Assembly (NCBI GenBank): GCA_017429695.1
Contig: JAFROK010000031.1
Coordinates: 62,001-126,000 of the forward strand
DNA from: Clostridia bacterium
GTDB lineage: Bacteria; Bacillota; Clostridia; Christensenellales; Aristaeellaceae
Length of the DNA stretch: 64,000 nt
Reading direction: 5' to 3'
The position numbers and the translations under genes are program-made. The stretch's first letter is position 1. Each line of letters starts with the position of its first letter. The notes beneath the pieces are model-generated. The model worked only from the letters and a program-made list of their open reading frames with translations. It searched no databases and was not told where the DNA came from. This document shows, piece after piece, positions 17,906-26,446 of this stretch.

Positions 17906-19402
17906 TCAGACATCCATAACCACCGGATTTTTTTCCGGTTCCGGCGCGGGTTCCGTTTCTTTCTTTCCTTCCAGCGCCGCCTGGTAAAGCTTCATATATT
18001 CTCCGGCAGAATGCGTCCAGCTGTAATCGCCTTCCATTCCGCGGTTCTGGAGTTTTACCCAGATGTCCGGCTGGTTCCGGTAAAAATCGACCGCGCGTTC
18101 AATGGTGTGAAGCATGTCATGCGCATTGTAGTTGAAGAATGTAAACCCGTTACCCTCTCCGGTAAAATCATTGTAGCTCAGCACGGTATCCCGCAATCCG
18201 CCTGTTTCACGCACAATGGGCACCGTTCCGTACCGCATGGCAATCATCTGGCTTAAGCCGCAGGGTTCAAACTGGCTGGGCATCAGGAACATATCCGTTC
18301 CGGCATAAATCCGGTGGGCCAGCGCGTGATCCATCGTAAACCGGGCGGCCACACGGCCTTTGTATTCTGTTTCGGCCCAGCTGAAGAGGTTGAAATACCG
18401 GCCTTCGCCCATGCCGAGAACAACCAGCTGAATGTCCAGCCGCATCATGTCCGCAATCACATAATCAACCAGGTCCAGTCCTTTCTGGTTGCTCAGCCGA
18501 CCGACCATGCCGATCACGGGAACATCCGGCTTGATATCCAGTCCAAGTTCTTCCTGCAGGGCGGCTTTGCATGCAGCTTTTCCGGCTTTATTGTCCACAG
18601 AAAATACCTTGGCAATGTGATTGTCCGTTGCGGGATTGTATTCCGCCATATCGATGCCGTTCAGCACGCCGTGCAGGTCATGTTTGCGGGCCCGCAGCAG
18701 GCCATCCAGCCGTTCTCCGTAATATGCCGTCTGGATTTCTTCGGAATAGGATGGACTGACCGTGGTAATGCAGTCGCTGTATACCAGCGCGGCTTTCATA
18801 AAATTGGCGCATCCGAAGCATTCCAGTTTGTCATCTGTCCACAGGCTGTCTCCGAGTCCGAGTACGTCCTGAACCTCTCTGATTCCGAAAATACCCTGAT
18901 ACTGGAGGTTGTGGATGGTAAAAACCGTTTTGATGTTGGCATAGAACGGAAGATGGGCATACTGGATTTTCAGCAGGGCCGGGATCATGCCGCTCTGCCA
19001 GTCGTGGGCATGGATCACATCCGGCTGGAAATCGATCAGCGGCAGCATATTCAGTACGCCGCGGCAGAAGAAGCCGAACCGTTCGTATTCGTCGCCGCCC
19101 ATTCCGTAAATATACGGCCGTCCGAAATAGAACTTGTTATCCATAAAATACCAGGTAACGCCGTTCTTGATCAGCTTCTCGATTCCGCAGTACTGCCTGC
19201 GCCAGCCAAGCTGCACCTCAAAATCGCAAACATGAACCATCTGGTTTGTGTATTCCTGCGGAATCGCGCCGAAATCCGGAATAATCACACGAACGTCATG
19301 TCCTTCAGCGGCCAGAACGGGTGCAAGGGCGCCGACGACATCGGCCAGTCCGCCGGTTTTGACAAAAGGTACGGATTCGCTCGCGGCAAACAGGATTTTC
19401 AC
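17906..19402 (-). CDS. glgA: glycogen synthase GlgA
   Basis: A GT5 glycosyltransferase that extends alpha-1,4-glucan from ADP-glucose. The N-terminal KTGGLADVVGALAPVLA motif binds the nucleotide sugar; the C-terminal SQFEPCGLSQMIAMRYGT segment holds the catalytic EPCGL motif. At 498 residues it is slightly longer than usual because of a charged Glu/Pro-rich tail after LYQAALEGK. It is the last gene of glgC-glgD-glgA and is followed by a terminator. No branching enzyme or phosphorylase lies in the window. Confidence 0.98.
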   Translation of the reverse strand: MKILFAASESVPFVKTGGLADVVGALAPVLAAEGHDVRVIIPDFGAIPQEYTNQMVHVCDFEVQLGWRRQYCGIEKLIKNGVTWYFMDNKFYFGRPYIYGMGGDEYERFGFFCRGVLNMLPLIDFQPDVIHAHDWQSGMIPALLKIQYAHLPFYANIKTVFTIHNLQYQGIFGIREVQDVLGLGDSLWTDDKLECFGCANFMKAALVYSDCITTVSPSYSEEIQTAYYGERLDGLLRARKHDLHGVLNGIDMAEYNPATDNHIAKVFSVDNKAGKAACKAALQEELGLDIKPDVPVIGMVGRLSNQKGLDLVDYVIADMMRLDIQLVVLGMGEGRYFNLFSWAETEYKGRVAARFTMDHALAHRIYAGTDMFLMPSQFEPCGLSQMIAMRYGTVPIVRETGGLRDTVLSYNDFTGEGNGFTFFNYNAHDMLHTIERAVDFYRNQPDIWVKLQNRGMEGDYSWTHSAGEYMKLYQAALEGKKETEPAPEPEKNPVVMDV

Positions 19403-19416
19403 AGTGTTTTTCCTCC

Positions 19417-20538
19417 TTAAATGACAACATCTTTTCCGATCACAATCGGATATGCAGAGGGACCGATCAGGCGGGCGTTCCGTTTGATAATGGCCTGCTT
19501 GTCGAGTATACAGTTCTCGATATATGCGCCTTCATGCACCTGTCCGTCCTGCATGATAATGCAGTTTTTCACGTGGGCGTTCGGTGCGATTTTGACACCG
19601 CGGAACAGGATGCTGTTTTCCACGGTGCCTTCAATCTGGCAGCCGTCCGCCATCAGGGAATTGATGGCAACCGCCTGGTCACCGTAATAGGAAGGCATTT
19701 CATCGCGTACTTTGGTATATACGGGAAGATCGTCGCGGAAAAGGCCTTTGCGCAGTTTGGGATCCAGGATTTCCATGCTGAAGCTGAAATAGCTCTGCAC
19801 AGAATCAATCTGCCAGCACTTTCCCTTGTATTCGTAGGCGTTGATCTTGGCGCTCTTGTCCTGCACCAGGCGGAGCAGCACATCCTTATCCATGGAGTGC
19901 ATGCCATGTGCAACGGCCTTGTCAACCAGCTCAATCAACAGCTCCCGCTTAATCACAAACACCTGCATGTAGGTATTGTCATAGGTCGGATGCGTCGGCT
20001 GAACCTCAATGTCCGTTACGTTGCCGGATTTATCGACCGCGATATATGTGCCGTATTCATCGCGCTTCATCGTCGGGTCTTTGGTGTACATCAGCGTGAT
20101 GTCCGCATTGGTATCCTTATAGAAATTCACAAGTTCATCCAGGTGTGCGTTGTAAATGATGTTGCTGTTGCTGAGCACCAGTGTTTCCTGCTTGCTGCGG
20201 ATCAGGTAATTGTTGTTGGAACGCAGCGCGTCCAGCAGTCCGGGATACAGGCCTACATTTTCCCTCGTCAGGAAAGGCGGCAGGATATGCAGGCCGTCGT
20301 TTTTTCCGTGAAGGTCCCATTCCTTGCCGGATCCGAGATGGTCCATCAGGCTGTGATAGTTTTTCTGCATAATCACGCCGATGTTTTTCATTCCGCCGTT
20401 CACCATGCTGGAAACGAGGAAGTCAATCACGCGGAATCTGCCTGCCACCGGCATGGCTGCAATCGCCCGGGTAATCGTCAGTTCGCGAAGCCTCGCGTCG
20501 TTTTCCCCGGTATATACAACTCCCATTACATCCTTCAT
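19417..20538 (-). CDS. glgD: glucose-1-phosphate adenylyltransferase subunit GlgD
   Basis: GlgD is the second, regulatory-type subunit of ADP-glucose pyrophosphorylase in Gram-positive bacteria. It has the nucleotidyltransferase fold and a left-handed beta-helix C-terminus, but the N-terminal GGxGxRL substrate loop of GlgC is replaced by VMGVVYTGENDARLRELT, as usual for GlgD. I chose the ATG at 20538 (MKDVMGVV), which has GAGGA upstream; the frame stays open to 20583, inside glgC. The result is 373 residues. It starts 22 bases after glgC ends. Confidence 0.95.
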   Translation of the reverse strand: MKDVMGVVYTGENDARLRELTITRAIAAMPVAGRFRVIDFLVSSMVNGGMKNIGVIMQKNYHSLMDHLGSGKEWDLHGKNDGLHILPPFLTRENVGLYPGLLDALRSNNNYLIRSKQETLVLSNSNIIYNAHLDELVNFYKDTNADITLMYTKDPTMKRDEYGTYIAVDKSGNVTDIEVQPTHPTYDNTYMQVFVIKRELLIELVDKAVAHGMHSMDKDVLLRLVQDKSAKINAYEYKGKCWQIDSVQSYFSFSMEILDPKLRKGLFRDDLPVYTKVRDEMPSYYGDQAVAINSLMADGCQIEGTVENSILFRGVKIAPNAHVKNCIIMQDGQVHEGAYIENCILDKQAIIKRNARLIGPSAYPIVIGKDVVI

Positions 20539-20560
20539 TTTATATTCATTCCTCGCTTTC

Positions 20561-21745
20561 TCAGAAAGTATAGCTTTCGTCAACCTGCTGGCCGGCCGGC
20601 ACGCTGGCTCCGGCAGGAACAGTAATTCCCTGTCCGATTACGGCAATGTTGCCTTCATCCTCGCCAACAACCGCGCCGGCGCTGACAACGGCCCTTTCCG
20701 CAACAATCGCACGGCGTACAACAGCTCCCCGTTTGATCACGCTGCCCGGCATAATCACGCTGGATTCAACCTGGGCGCCCTTTTCAATAATCACGCCGGC
20801 GAAAAGTATGGAATGATTGACATTTCCGTATACTTCGCAGCCTTCTGTAATCAGCGTATCGGAAACAGTGGCTCCCTTTGCGATGAAATGCGGCGGCATG
20901 CCCGGATTTTTCGCAAAAATGCGCCATTTCTTGTCGTGCATATCGATGGGCATCGGGTTTTCGAGCAGGTCCATGTTCGCTTCCCAGAGGCTCTCAATCG
21001 TTCCGACGTCCTTCCAGTACCCGGTGAAGTTGTAGGCCATCATCACCTGCTTGTCATTCAGCATGTTCGGAATGATGTTTTTGCCGAAGTCGTTAGAGCT
21101 CTTCTTGTCCGCTTCATCTTCGGTCAGGTACTTGTACAGTTTTTCCCATGTGAAGATGTAGACGCCCATGGAAGCCTTGTTGCTCTTCGGGTTCTTCGGC
21201 TTTTCCTCAAATTCGATAATCCGGTCTTCCGAATCGGTATTCATGATGCCGAAACGGCTGGCTTCTTCCCACGGCACAGGACGTACGGCGATGGTCGCGT
21301 CCGCTCCGTGACGGATATGGAAGTTCAGCATGGCGTTGTAATCCATTTTGTAGATGTGGTCGCCGCTGAGAATCAGCACATAATCCGGATTGTACTGCTG
21401 GATAAACGCGATGTTCTGGTAAATCGCGTTCGCCGTGCCGCGGTACCATTCACCGCTCTTGGCTTTCTGGTACGGCGGAAGCACAAATACGCCTCCGTTG
21501 GAAATATCCAGGTCCCAGGGAGCGCCGCTTCCGATATAGGAGTTCAGCTCCAGCGGCTGATACTGGGTCAGAACGCCAACCGTATCAATGCCGCTGTTGG
21601 TGCAGTTGCTCAGCGGAAAATCGATAATCCTGTATTTGCCGCCGTAAGGCACAGCAGGCTTCGCCACATCTTTGGTCAGGATTCCAAGCCGGCTGCCCTG
21701 TCCTCCGGCAAGAAGCATTGCAACACAAGTCTTTTTTCTTAACAC
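20561..21745 (-). CDS. glgC: glucose-1-phosphate adenylyltransferase GlgC
   Basis: The catalytic subunit making ADP-glucose from glucose-1-phosphate and ATP. The substrate loop [12 protein letters not shown] lies near residue 13, followed by [16 protein letters not shown] and [11 protein letters not shown], and a beta-helix C-terminus with hexapeptide-like repeats. Length 394 is normal. It heads the operon and has a good promoter about 90 bases upstream. The phosphoglucomutase at 56405 could supply its substrate. Confidence 0.98.
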   Translation of the reverse strand: MLRKKTCVAMLLAGGQGSRLGILTKDVAKPAVPYGGKYRIIDFPLSNCTNSGIDTVGVLTQYQPLELNSYIGSGAPWDLDISNGGVFVLPPYQKAKSGEWYRGTANAIYQNIAFIQQYNPDYVLILSGDHIYKMDYNAMLNFHIRHGADATIAVRPVPWEEASRFGIMNTDSEDRIIEFEEKPKNPKSNKASMGVYIFTWEKLYKYLTEDEADKKSSNDFGKNIIPNMLNDKQVMMAYNFTGYWKDVGTIESLWEANMDLLENPMPIDMHDKKWRIFAKNPGMPPHFIAKGATVSDTLITEGCEVYGNVNHSILFAGVIIEKGAQVESSVIMPGSVIKRGAVVRRAIVAERAVVSAGAVVGEDEGNIAVIGQGITVPAGASVPAGQQVDESYTF

Positions 21746-21833
21746 TTAATAACACGCTCCTTTGTTGATGTTGATACGCATATACAAATACATGATTGAC
21801 CGAAGAGGACAATTAGTATTGTTTCTGATATTC

Positions 21834-21862
21834 ATTTTACCGATGCCGTGTCTTTTCGTCAA
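21834..21862 (-). promoter_or_regulatory. promoter of glgCDA
   Basis: TTGACG (21862-21857) and TAAAAT (21839-21834) on the minus strand are 17 bases apart and lie about 90 bases ahead of the glgC start. I see no riboswitch in the leader. Confidence 0.75.
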
Positions 21863-21890
21863 GTGAAAAAAAGGAAAATACGGAACTGTG

Positions 21891-21919
21891 TTGCCCTTTT
21901 GAACAGTTATGTTTATAAT
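21891..21919 (+). promoter_or_regulatory. promoter of the sigma/anti-sigma pair
   Basis: TTGCCC (21891-21896) and TATAAT (21914-21919) are 17 bases apart, about 50 bases before the sigma factor start. It is a housekeeping-type promoter, not an obvious ECF-type one. Confidence 0.6.
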
Positions 21920-21968
21920 CATCTGGAAATATTTTTTGATTTTTTGTTGAAACGGAGGAATGAAACGA

Positions 21969-22526
21969 ATGATTGGCTCGTTATTATCATTGGGAAGTAC
22001 CGATCATCCGGAAATGGCTTCCGGGGAATCTTCCGTTTCCGCGCTGTCCTTTGATGAGCTTTACGAACGATATGCTACCGATGTTCTCCGCGTATCCTAC
22101 TATTATCTTGGAGACCGTCAGCGCGCGGAAGATGTGACGCAGGATGTTTTTGTCCGGCTGATCACAACCTGTCCGCAGCTGGTTCCCGGCCGGGAAAAAG
22201 CCTGGCTCCTGAAGGTGGCGCTCAACCGGTGCAGGGATCTGTGGCGCGGCGCCTGGCTGAAAAAAGTCGTCCTGGGGCATCCGGCGTTCGAATTGTTCCC
22301 CGCGGATGACGAAATCGGCCGCCTGGCAGAAAATACCGCCCTGGCCGAAGCCGTCAACCGGCTCCCAGCCGGCTTCAAGGAAGTGGTCCTCCTGCATTAC
22401 TATCAGGGATACGGCGTTTCGGAAATCGCCCTCATGCTCGATATTTCCGAAGGCACCGTTTCTTCCCGGCTCAGCCGGGCACGTTCCCGCCTTCAAAATG
22501 ACCTGAAAGGAGATGACGTAATATGA
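21969..22526 (+). CDS. ECF-type sigma-70 family RNA polymerase sigma factor
   Basis: Region 2 (ELYERYATDVLRVSYYYLGD, then AEDVTQDVFVRLI) and region 4 (LPAGFKEVVLLHYYQGYGVSEIA and the helix-turn-helix ISEGTVSSRLSRARSRL) are clear, with no region 3, so this is a group 4 sigma factor of 185 residues. I chose the ATG at 21969 because GGAGG ends 10 bases before it; an ATG at 21960 is too close to that site. The stop overlaps the start of the next gene (ATGA), a layout typical of a sigma factor and its regulator. Its regulon is unknown. Confidence 0.93.
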   Translation: MIGSLLSLGSTDHPEMASGESSVSALSFDELYERYATDVLRVSYYYLGDRQRAEDVTQDVFVRLITTCPQLVPGREKAWLLKVALNRCRDLWRGAWLKKVVLGHPAFELFPADDEIGRLAENTALAEAVNRLPAGFKEVVLLHYYQGYGVSEIALMLDISEGTVSSRLSRARSRLQNDLKGDDVI

Positions 22527-22930
22527 GCAAACTGGATCAACTGCCCGAAATCACAGATCATGTGCTTTCCGGCCTTCGTGCGGATGATTCCCTGAAATAC
22601 CATATTTATCAAAAAGCGGCCAAACCGTCCTCTTCTTCTGTGAAGGCGTCCCGGAAGCCGCTCGCAGCTGCTCTTTGTGCGATTTCTGCTGTTATGATTG
22701 CTGTGTTCATGCTGATGGGCCCGCTCATGGGCCGGAATACAGCTTCACCGGATGCGGTCACCAAATCCGAAAGCACCCCAGCCACTCAGATCCAGACCAT
22801 TCAGGCCGGGTCCGAGCTCGATCAGTCCCCGGTAACCCCGGAGGAAGAAAAAGAATCCTCTTCCGAAGAAGAGGAAAACGAAGATCCTGCCCAAGAAGAG
22901 GAAATCACGGAACCATCTGCCATGCCGTAA
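22523..22930 (+). CDS. probable membrane-bound anti-sigma factor
   Basis: A 135-residue protein with a cytosolic N-terminal part of about 45 residues, one membrane segment (AAALCAISAVMIAVFMLMG, about residues 49-67) and an outside tail that is Ser/Thr-rich and then strongly acidic (repeated Glu, last 45 residues). It overlaps the sigma factor gene by four bases. Position, topology and the N-terminal leucine-rich helix (LPEITDHVLSGLRAD) make an anti-sigma role likely, but I recognise no zinc-binding or named anti-sigma domain, so this is inference. Confidence 0.7.
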   Translation: MSKLDQLPEITDHVLSGLRADDSLKYHIYQKAAKPSSSSVKASRKPLAAALCAISAVMIAVFMLMGPLMGRNTASPDAVTKSESTPATQIQTIQAGSELDQSPVTPEEEKESSSEEEENEDPAQEEEITEPSAMP

Positions 22931-22943
22931 AAAACACGCCCTT

Positions 22944-23582
22944 TTATGAGTGGCCGTTCCCGTTTTCTTCCAGATATTTTTCCAGTTTCCGCTTTACACG
23001 CTGGAGCGCATTGTCGATTGATTTCACATGCCGCCCCAGCGTTTCTGCTATTTCCTGATAGCTTTTCCCGTCCAGGTACGCGCGCAGCACTTCCTGTTCC
23101 AGGCCGGAAAGTACTTCATTGATCCGGTTGTGAATATTCCCGAGGTTTTCGCGGTTAATAATCATTTCTTCCGGATCGGCAATCCGGCCTTCCATAATAA
23201 CGTCCAGCAGCGTCCTGTCGCTTTCCTCGTCATAAAGCGGTTTATTCAGGGATACATAACTGTTCAGGGGAATATGTTTCTGGCGCGTGGCGGTTTTAAT
23301 CGCCGTAATAATCTGCCGCGTAATGCAAAGTTCAGCAAATGCGCGGAAAGAACTGAGCTTGTCCCGCTTAAAGTCTCGGATTGATTTGTACAGGCCGATC
23401 ATACCTTCCTGAACAATATCTTCATGATCGGCGCCGATCAGAAAATAACTTCTTGCCTTGGAGCGGACAAAATTTTTGTATTTGTTCAGCAGGTATTCTT
23501 CTGCATCGGAATCTCCGTTATGGCACAGGTCAACAATCTCTTCATCGCTCATCTGGGTATACCGGTCGCCGAAAAGATTCAT
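22944..23582 (-). CDS. sigH: RNA polymerase sigma factor SigH
   Basis: SigH (sigma-30/Spo0H) directs early sporulation and stationary-phase genes. Region 2 reads YLLNKYKNFVRSKARSYFLI then GADHEDIVQEGMIGLYKSIR, almost unmistakable for SigH, and region 4 is at the end (SYQEIAETLGRHVKSIDNAL). I chose the ATG at 23582 (MNLFGDRY), which has AGGA 8 bases upstream and gives 212 residues, near the family length. An ATG at 23654 with a poorly spaced site would add 24 residues. It ends the mrnC-thyX-rlmB-sigH run, a conserved Gram-positive order. Confidence 0.95.
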   Translation of the reverse strand: MNLFGDRYTQMSDEEIVDLCHNGDSDAEEYLLNKYKNFVRSKARSYFLIGADHEDIVQEGMIGLYKSIRDFKRDKLSSFRAFAELCITRQIITAIKTATRQKHIPLNSYVSLNKPLYDEESDRTLLDVIMEGRIADPEEMIINRENLGNIHNRINEVLSGLEQEVLRAYLDGKSYQEIAETLGRHVKSIDNALQRVKRKLEKYLEENGNGHS

Positions 23583-23671
23583 ATCGTCGTTTTCCTGTTC
23601 CGGATTCCTGATGTTTTCGGAAGATTCGTCAGGGAAGTTATTCTCTGTATGCATGAAATCAGTCCCGTTCC

Positions 23672-24703
23672 TTATTTCTGTTTGCGGCAATTCATCACAC
23701 GGTACATCATAATCCCGGCCGCAACGGATGCGTTCAGGCTGTCAATGTGCCCCTTCATGGGCAGGGCCACCTTCATGTCGGCTTTGATGCCGGTCATCCG
23801 GCTGATTCCCTCGCCCTCCGCACCAATCACCAGCGCGGTGCCGCCTTCAAAATTGACTTCTGAGTAGTCGTTCCCGTTCATATCCAGGGCATAAACCCAT
23901 ATGTTCTTTTTCTGCAGTTCTTCAATGGTCCGGTTCAGGTTGGTTACCCGTGCGACTTTCACATATTCAACCGCACCCGCGGAAGCTTTCACAGCCGCCG
24001 GTGTAAGCCCGGCGCTCCTGTGCTGGGGAACGATCACGCCGTGCGCTCCGGAGCAGTCCGCCGTCCGGATAATAGCCCCCAGGTTGTGCGGATCGGTGAT
24101 TCCGTCCAGGATAATAATAAACGGATCCTCCCCTTTTTCTTTGGCATATGCCAGGATGTCATCCACGGTGGCGTACTGGTATGCGGACGCGAAAGCAATC
24201 AGGCCCTGGTGCTGGGGTGCAATATCGTCCAGGCGTTTCTTTTCAACAACCTGGATCATCACCCGCTGTTCTTTGGCTTTCTGCACAATTTCCATCGCAG
24301 ATCCACTCAGTTCGCCTTTCTGCACCAGCAGTTTTTCAAGATCCCGGTGATTTTTGAGCGCTTCACGGATCGGATTCCGGCCTGTCAGGATATATTTTTC
24401 ATCCTCGTGGCTGCGCACTTCACGCTGGGGCTCTTGGGGAATATCCGTATATTCAAAATCCGTGTAGGACCTGGCCGGGCGGCGTTCCGGTTCATCCTGT
24501 ATTTCGTTCGTTTTCCGGGAAGCAGGCTTCCTGGTTCCGCCGGCGGGGCGGGTATTCCGCGCTGAACGGGATTCCCCAGCGTCCTTTCTGGGACCGTATT
24601 TTTTTTGCCCGTCTTTTTTAGTGTATTTGGTTCCTTCTTCCGCTCCGTATGTATAACGTTTCTTTGCCTTTTTCGGGTCCTTCAGTTCTTTATAGTATGC
24701 CAT
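23672..24703 (-). CDS. rlmB: 23S rRNA (guanosine2251-2'-O)-methyltransferase RlmB
   Basis: A SPOUT-class methyltransferase with a deep trefoil knot. The N-terminal substrate-binding domain begins at YILTGRNPIREAL, and the knot signatures are DGITDPHNLGAIIRTAD, the AAVKASAGAVEYVKVARV segment and VIGAEGEGISRMT. About the first 100 residues are an added basic, Lys/Arg-rich, probably disordered arm (343 residues in all against about 250 for a bare enzyme), common in clostridial copies. It lies 3 bases after thyX and just before sigH, matching the yacO-sigH order of Bacillus. Confidence 0.95.
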   Translation of the reverse strand: MAYYKELKDPKKAKKRYTYGAEEGTKYTKKDGQKKYGPRKDAGESRSARNTRPAGGTRKPASRKTNEIQDEPERRPARSYTDFEYTDIPQEPQREVRSHEDEKYILTGRNPIREALKNHRDLEKLLVQKGELSGSAMEIVQKAKEQRVMIQVVEKKRLDDIAPQHQGLIAFASAYQYATVDDILAYAKEKGEDPFIIILDGITDPHNLGAIIRTADCSGAHGVIVPQHRSAGLTPAAVKASAGAVEYVKVARVTNLNRTIEELQKKNIWVYALDMNGNDYSEVNFEGGTALVIGAEGEGISRMTGIKADMKVALPMKGHIDSLNASVAAGIMMYRVMNCRKQK

Positions 24704-24706
24704 GCC

Positions 24707-25456
24707 TTATTCCCCCTTCTTGATGCTTTCAAGCAGTTCCCGGCGTGCCGCCCGTTTCTGCTCCTGCTGTCCGCAGGATTTTTCCCCTTCCGGGCATTTC
24801 CCGCGCAGGCATGCAGGACCGGCGTCGGCAAAAAGTTCAGGCGCCTTTTCCATGCAGAGCCGGTGCATCTGTTCTGCCATGGAACGGATTTCCCACTGGG
24901 CCCTTGTGCACATCCGCAGGCTGAAGAAATGGCGCAGTTCCCGCGCGTTCATGGTCATCACCAGGCGCGTTTCGCATGCGTTGGGCAGCACAAAACGGGC
25001 GTCCTCGTTGCTTTTCTCCCCGCTTCCGCCAAGCGCTTTCTGCCATTCCACATACCAGCCTTCAATCTGGTCCATCTGCTCCCGGAATTTTGCAACCGCT
25101 TCCGGTCCCAGCGCTTCAATTTTCGGCGGCAGGATGTATCCGAAGCCGTTTTCATAGGAAACATAACGCTGGCTCTGAACGGAAAAACTGGCAATCCGGT
25201 GCCGTGTCAGCTGCGCCAGCAGTACGCGGCTCACTCCTTCAACGCCGAAGGTAAAACTGGTGTGCTCAATCACCGATTCATGCCCCATGTTCATCAGGCG
25301 GCTGATAAATGCGGACTGGTCTTTGGAAGATACTTTTTCCTCCAGGCCGGAAATGGTGGATCCGGAATAGCAAAGTTTGGCGGCAAGCGCAACGGCTTCT
25401 TCCGGCGCAGGCGTGTATCGGATCAGTGCAACGTGCAGTTTCTTTCTTTCGGCCAT
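24707..25456 (-). CDS. thyX: FAD-dependent thymidylate synthase ThyX
   Basis: ThyX makes dTMP from dUMP using methylene-tetrahydrofolate and NADPH through FAD. The ThyX signature is present as RHRIASFSVQSQRYV near residue 85, with the conserved Arg/His pairs; RELRHFFSLRMCTRAQWEIR is the second family segment. The 249-residue length includes a charged tail. It sits between mrnC and rlmB. No thyA is visible in the window, so this may be the only thymidylate synthase, but that cannot be judged here. Confidence 0.97.
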   Translation of the reverse strand: MAERKKLHVALIRYTPAPEEAVALAAKLCYSGSTISGLEEKVSSKDQSAFISRLMNMGHESVIEHTSFTFGVEGVSRVLLAQLTRHRIASFSVQSQRYVSYENGFGYILPPKIEALGPEAVAKFREQMDQIEGWYVEWQKALGGSGEKSNEDARFVLPNACETRLVMTMNARELRHFFSLRMCTRAQWEIRSMAEQMHRLCMEKAPELFADAGPACLRGKCPEGEKSCGQQEQKRAARRELLESIKKGE

Positions 25457-25458
25457 TT

Positions 25459-25863
25459 TTATTTTCCTCCGATGATTTTTTCAGCTATACTGGAAATCCG
25501 CTCATCCTGTCCGGTCAGGTAAAGATACCCGATCAGCGCTTCAAAACCCGTCGCGGCGGAATATTCTCCCGGATCCTGGTTCTTTGGGGCGGGATGGCGT
25601 GCATGGGCGTTTCTGCCCCGTCTCACAACTTCGCTTTCGTCTTCTGTCAGCAGTTCCTGAATGATGGCCAGAAACCCGGCCTGTGCGTGGGCGTTCACAT
25701 ACCGTACACATTCCTCGTGCATATGGTGAAGATTCAGTCCCCTGTGAATCAGCGTATCCCGGATGATGATTTCCCATACCACGTCGCCGATATAAGCAAG
25801 CTGCAGGGCATTCAGCATTCCGGCTTCCCGGTCCGTCATCGTCCCGAACAGGCGCAGGCTCAA
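25459..25863 (-). CDS. mrnC: Mini-ribonuclease 3 (MrnC)
   Basis: A dimeric RNase III-like enzyme without a double-stranded RNA-binding domain, which matures 23S rRNA in Bacillus. The catalytic signature NALQLAYIGDVVWEIIIRDTL lies near residues 18-38. The 134 residues are the usual size. I chose the TTG at 25863, with GGGGGG 8 bases ahead; an ATG at 25839 is possible but has no ribosome binding site. Normal neighbours are cysS upstream and rlmB downstream; cysS is missing here. Confidence 0.92.
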   Translation of the reverse strand: MSLRLFGTMTDREAGMLNALQLAYIGDVVWEIIIRDTLIHRGLNLHHMHEECVRYVNAHAQAGFLAIIQELLTEDESEVVRRGRNAHARHPAPKNQDPGEYSAATGFEALIGYLYLTGQDERISSIAEKIIGGK

Positions 25864-25965
25864 TCAAACATCCCCCCATATCATCAGTTTCTAATTATAT
25901 CATAATTTATCAAAAAAATAATAGGCATATCCATATATTTTGCCCATTTTTCACGAAATAAGCAC

Positions 25966-25993
25966 TTGACAAAATCAAAAAAGCCGATATAAT
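25966..25993 (+). promoter_or_regulatory. consensus promoter of tRNA-Lys
   Basis: TTGACA (25966-25971) and TATAAT (25988-25993) are both perfect, with a 16-base spacer, 17 bases before the tRNA. Confidence 0.9.
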
Positions 25994-26009
25994 AACGTTT
26001 GTTGCGTGA

Positions 26010-26082
26010 GCACCATTAGCTCAGTTGGTAGAGCACCTGACTCTTAATCAGGGTGTCTAGGGTTCGAGTCCCTAATGGTGTA
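26010..26082 (+). tRNA. tRNA-Lys (anticodon CTT)
   Basis: A full cloverleaf: acceptor GCACCAT (26010-26016) pairs with ATGGTGT (26075-26081) with a terminal G-U, the D arm is AGCTCAGTTGGTAGAGC, the anticodon loop CTCTTAA (26041-26047) gives CTT at 26043-26045, and the T loop is TTCGAGT. The discriminator is A at 26082. CCA is not encoded (the next bases are CAA). It has its own promoter and terminator. Confidence 0.97.
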
Positions 26083-26087
26083 CAAGG

Positions 26088-26116
26088 CCTGCGGATTCAA
26101 ATCCGCAGGTTTTTTT
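26088..26116 (+). terminator. terminator of tRNA-Lys
   Basis: CCTGCGGAT (26088-26096) pairs with ATCCGCAGG (26101-26109) around a four-base loop and is followed by seven T. Confidence 0.92.
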
Positions 26117-26120
26117 GTAA

Positions 26121-26154
26121 CTTAAAAGCGGTTCGTTGCGAAACGAACCGCTTT
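26121..26154 (-). terminator. terminator of the ferredoxin gene
   Basis: A 13-bp hairpin, AAAGCGGTTCGTT (26125-26137) with AACGAACCGCTTT (26142-26154), four-base loop. Read on the minus strand it lies 14 bases after the ferredoxin stop and ends in CTTTTAA. Confidence 0.7.
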
Positions 26155-26168
26155 CATTCAGCGAAAAC

Positions 26169-26339
26169 TTATGCCTGGGCAGGAGCGCCGACCGGGCAGG
26201 TTTCCGCGCAAGCGCCGCATTCGATGCAGGCGTCAGCATTGATTTCGTACTTTCCGTCGCCTTCAGCGATCGCGCTGACGGGACATTCCGCTGCGCAGGC
26301 ACCGCAGCTGATGCATTCATCGGAAATTTTGTAAGCCAT
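26169..26339 (-). CDS. 2[4Fe-4S] ferredoxin, 56 residues
   Basis: A small clostridial-type electron carrier. The protein starts MAYKISDECISCGACAAECP and repeats the motif as CIECGACAETCPVG; the two CxxCxxCxxxCP sets (residues 9-19 and 38-48) bind two 4Fe-4S clusters in the usual crossed manner. GGAGGT stands 6 bases before the ATG. The length of 56 is normal for this family. It has its own promoter and terminator. Longer open frames across this region in other frames are artefacts. It supports an anaerobic lifestyle. Confidence 0.96.
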   Translation of the reverse strand: MAYKISDECISCGACAAECPVSAIAEGDGKYEINADACIECGACAETCPVGAPAQA

Positions 26340-26388
26340 GGTTTTACCTCCGTTATTACGTTCTGATATGAACGCTTGATTCTTTTAT

Positions 26389-26417
26389 AATATATCACCT
26401 TGGGATGGCTTTTGCAA
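26389..26417 (-). promoter_or_regulatory. promoter of the ferredoxin gene
   Basis: TTGCAA (26417-26412) and TATATT (26394-26389) on the minus strand, 17 bases apart and about 50 bases before the ferredoxin ATG. Confidence 0.65.
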
Positions 26418-26446
26418 TAGTCGGATTTTACAGCCGCCAGCGATCC

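Noticed and set aside
19534-21742. Long plus-strand open frames over glgD and glgC
   Set aside because: They mirror conserved glg genes on the other strand and contain no recognisable domain.
26072-26398. 108-codon frame across the ferredoxin gene
   Set aside because: It reads the ferredoxin in the wrong frame and runs into the tRNA terminator; the 56-residue ferredoxin has cysteines and start site in order.
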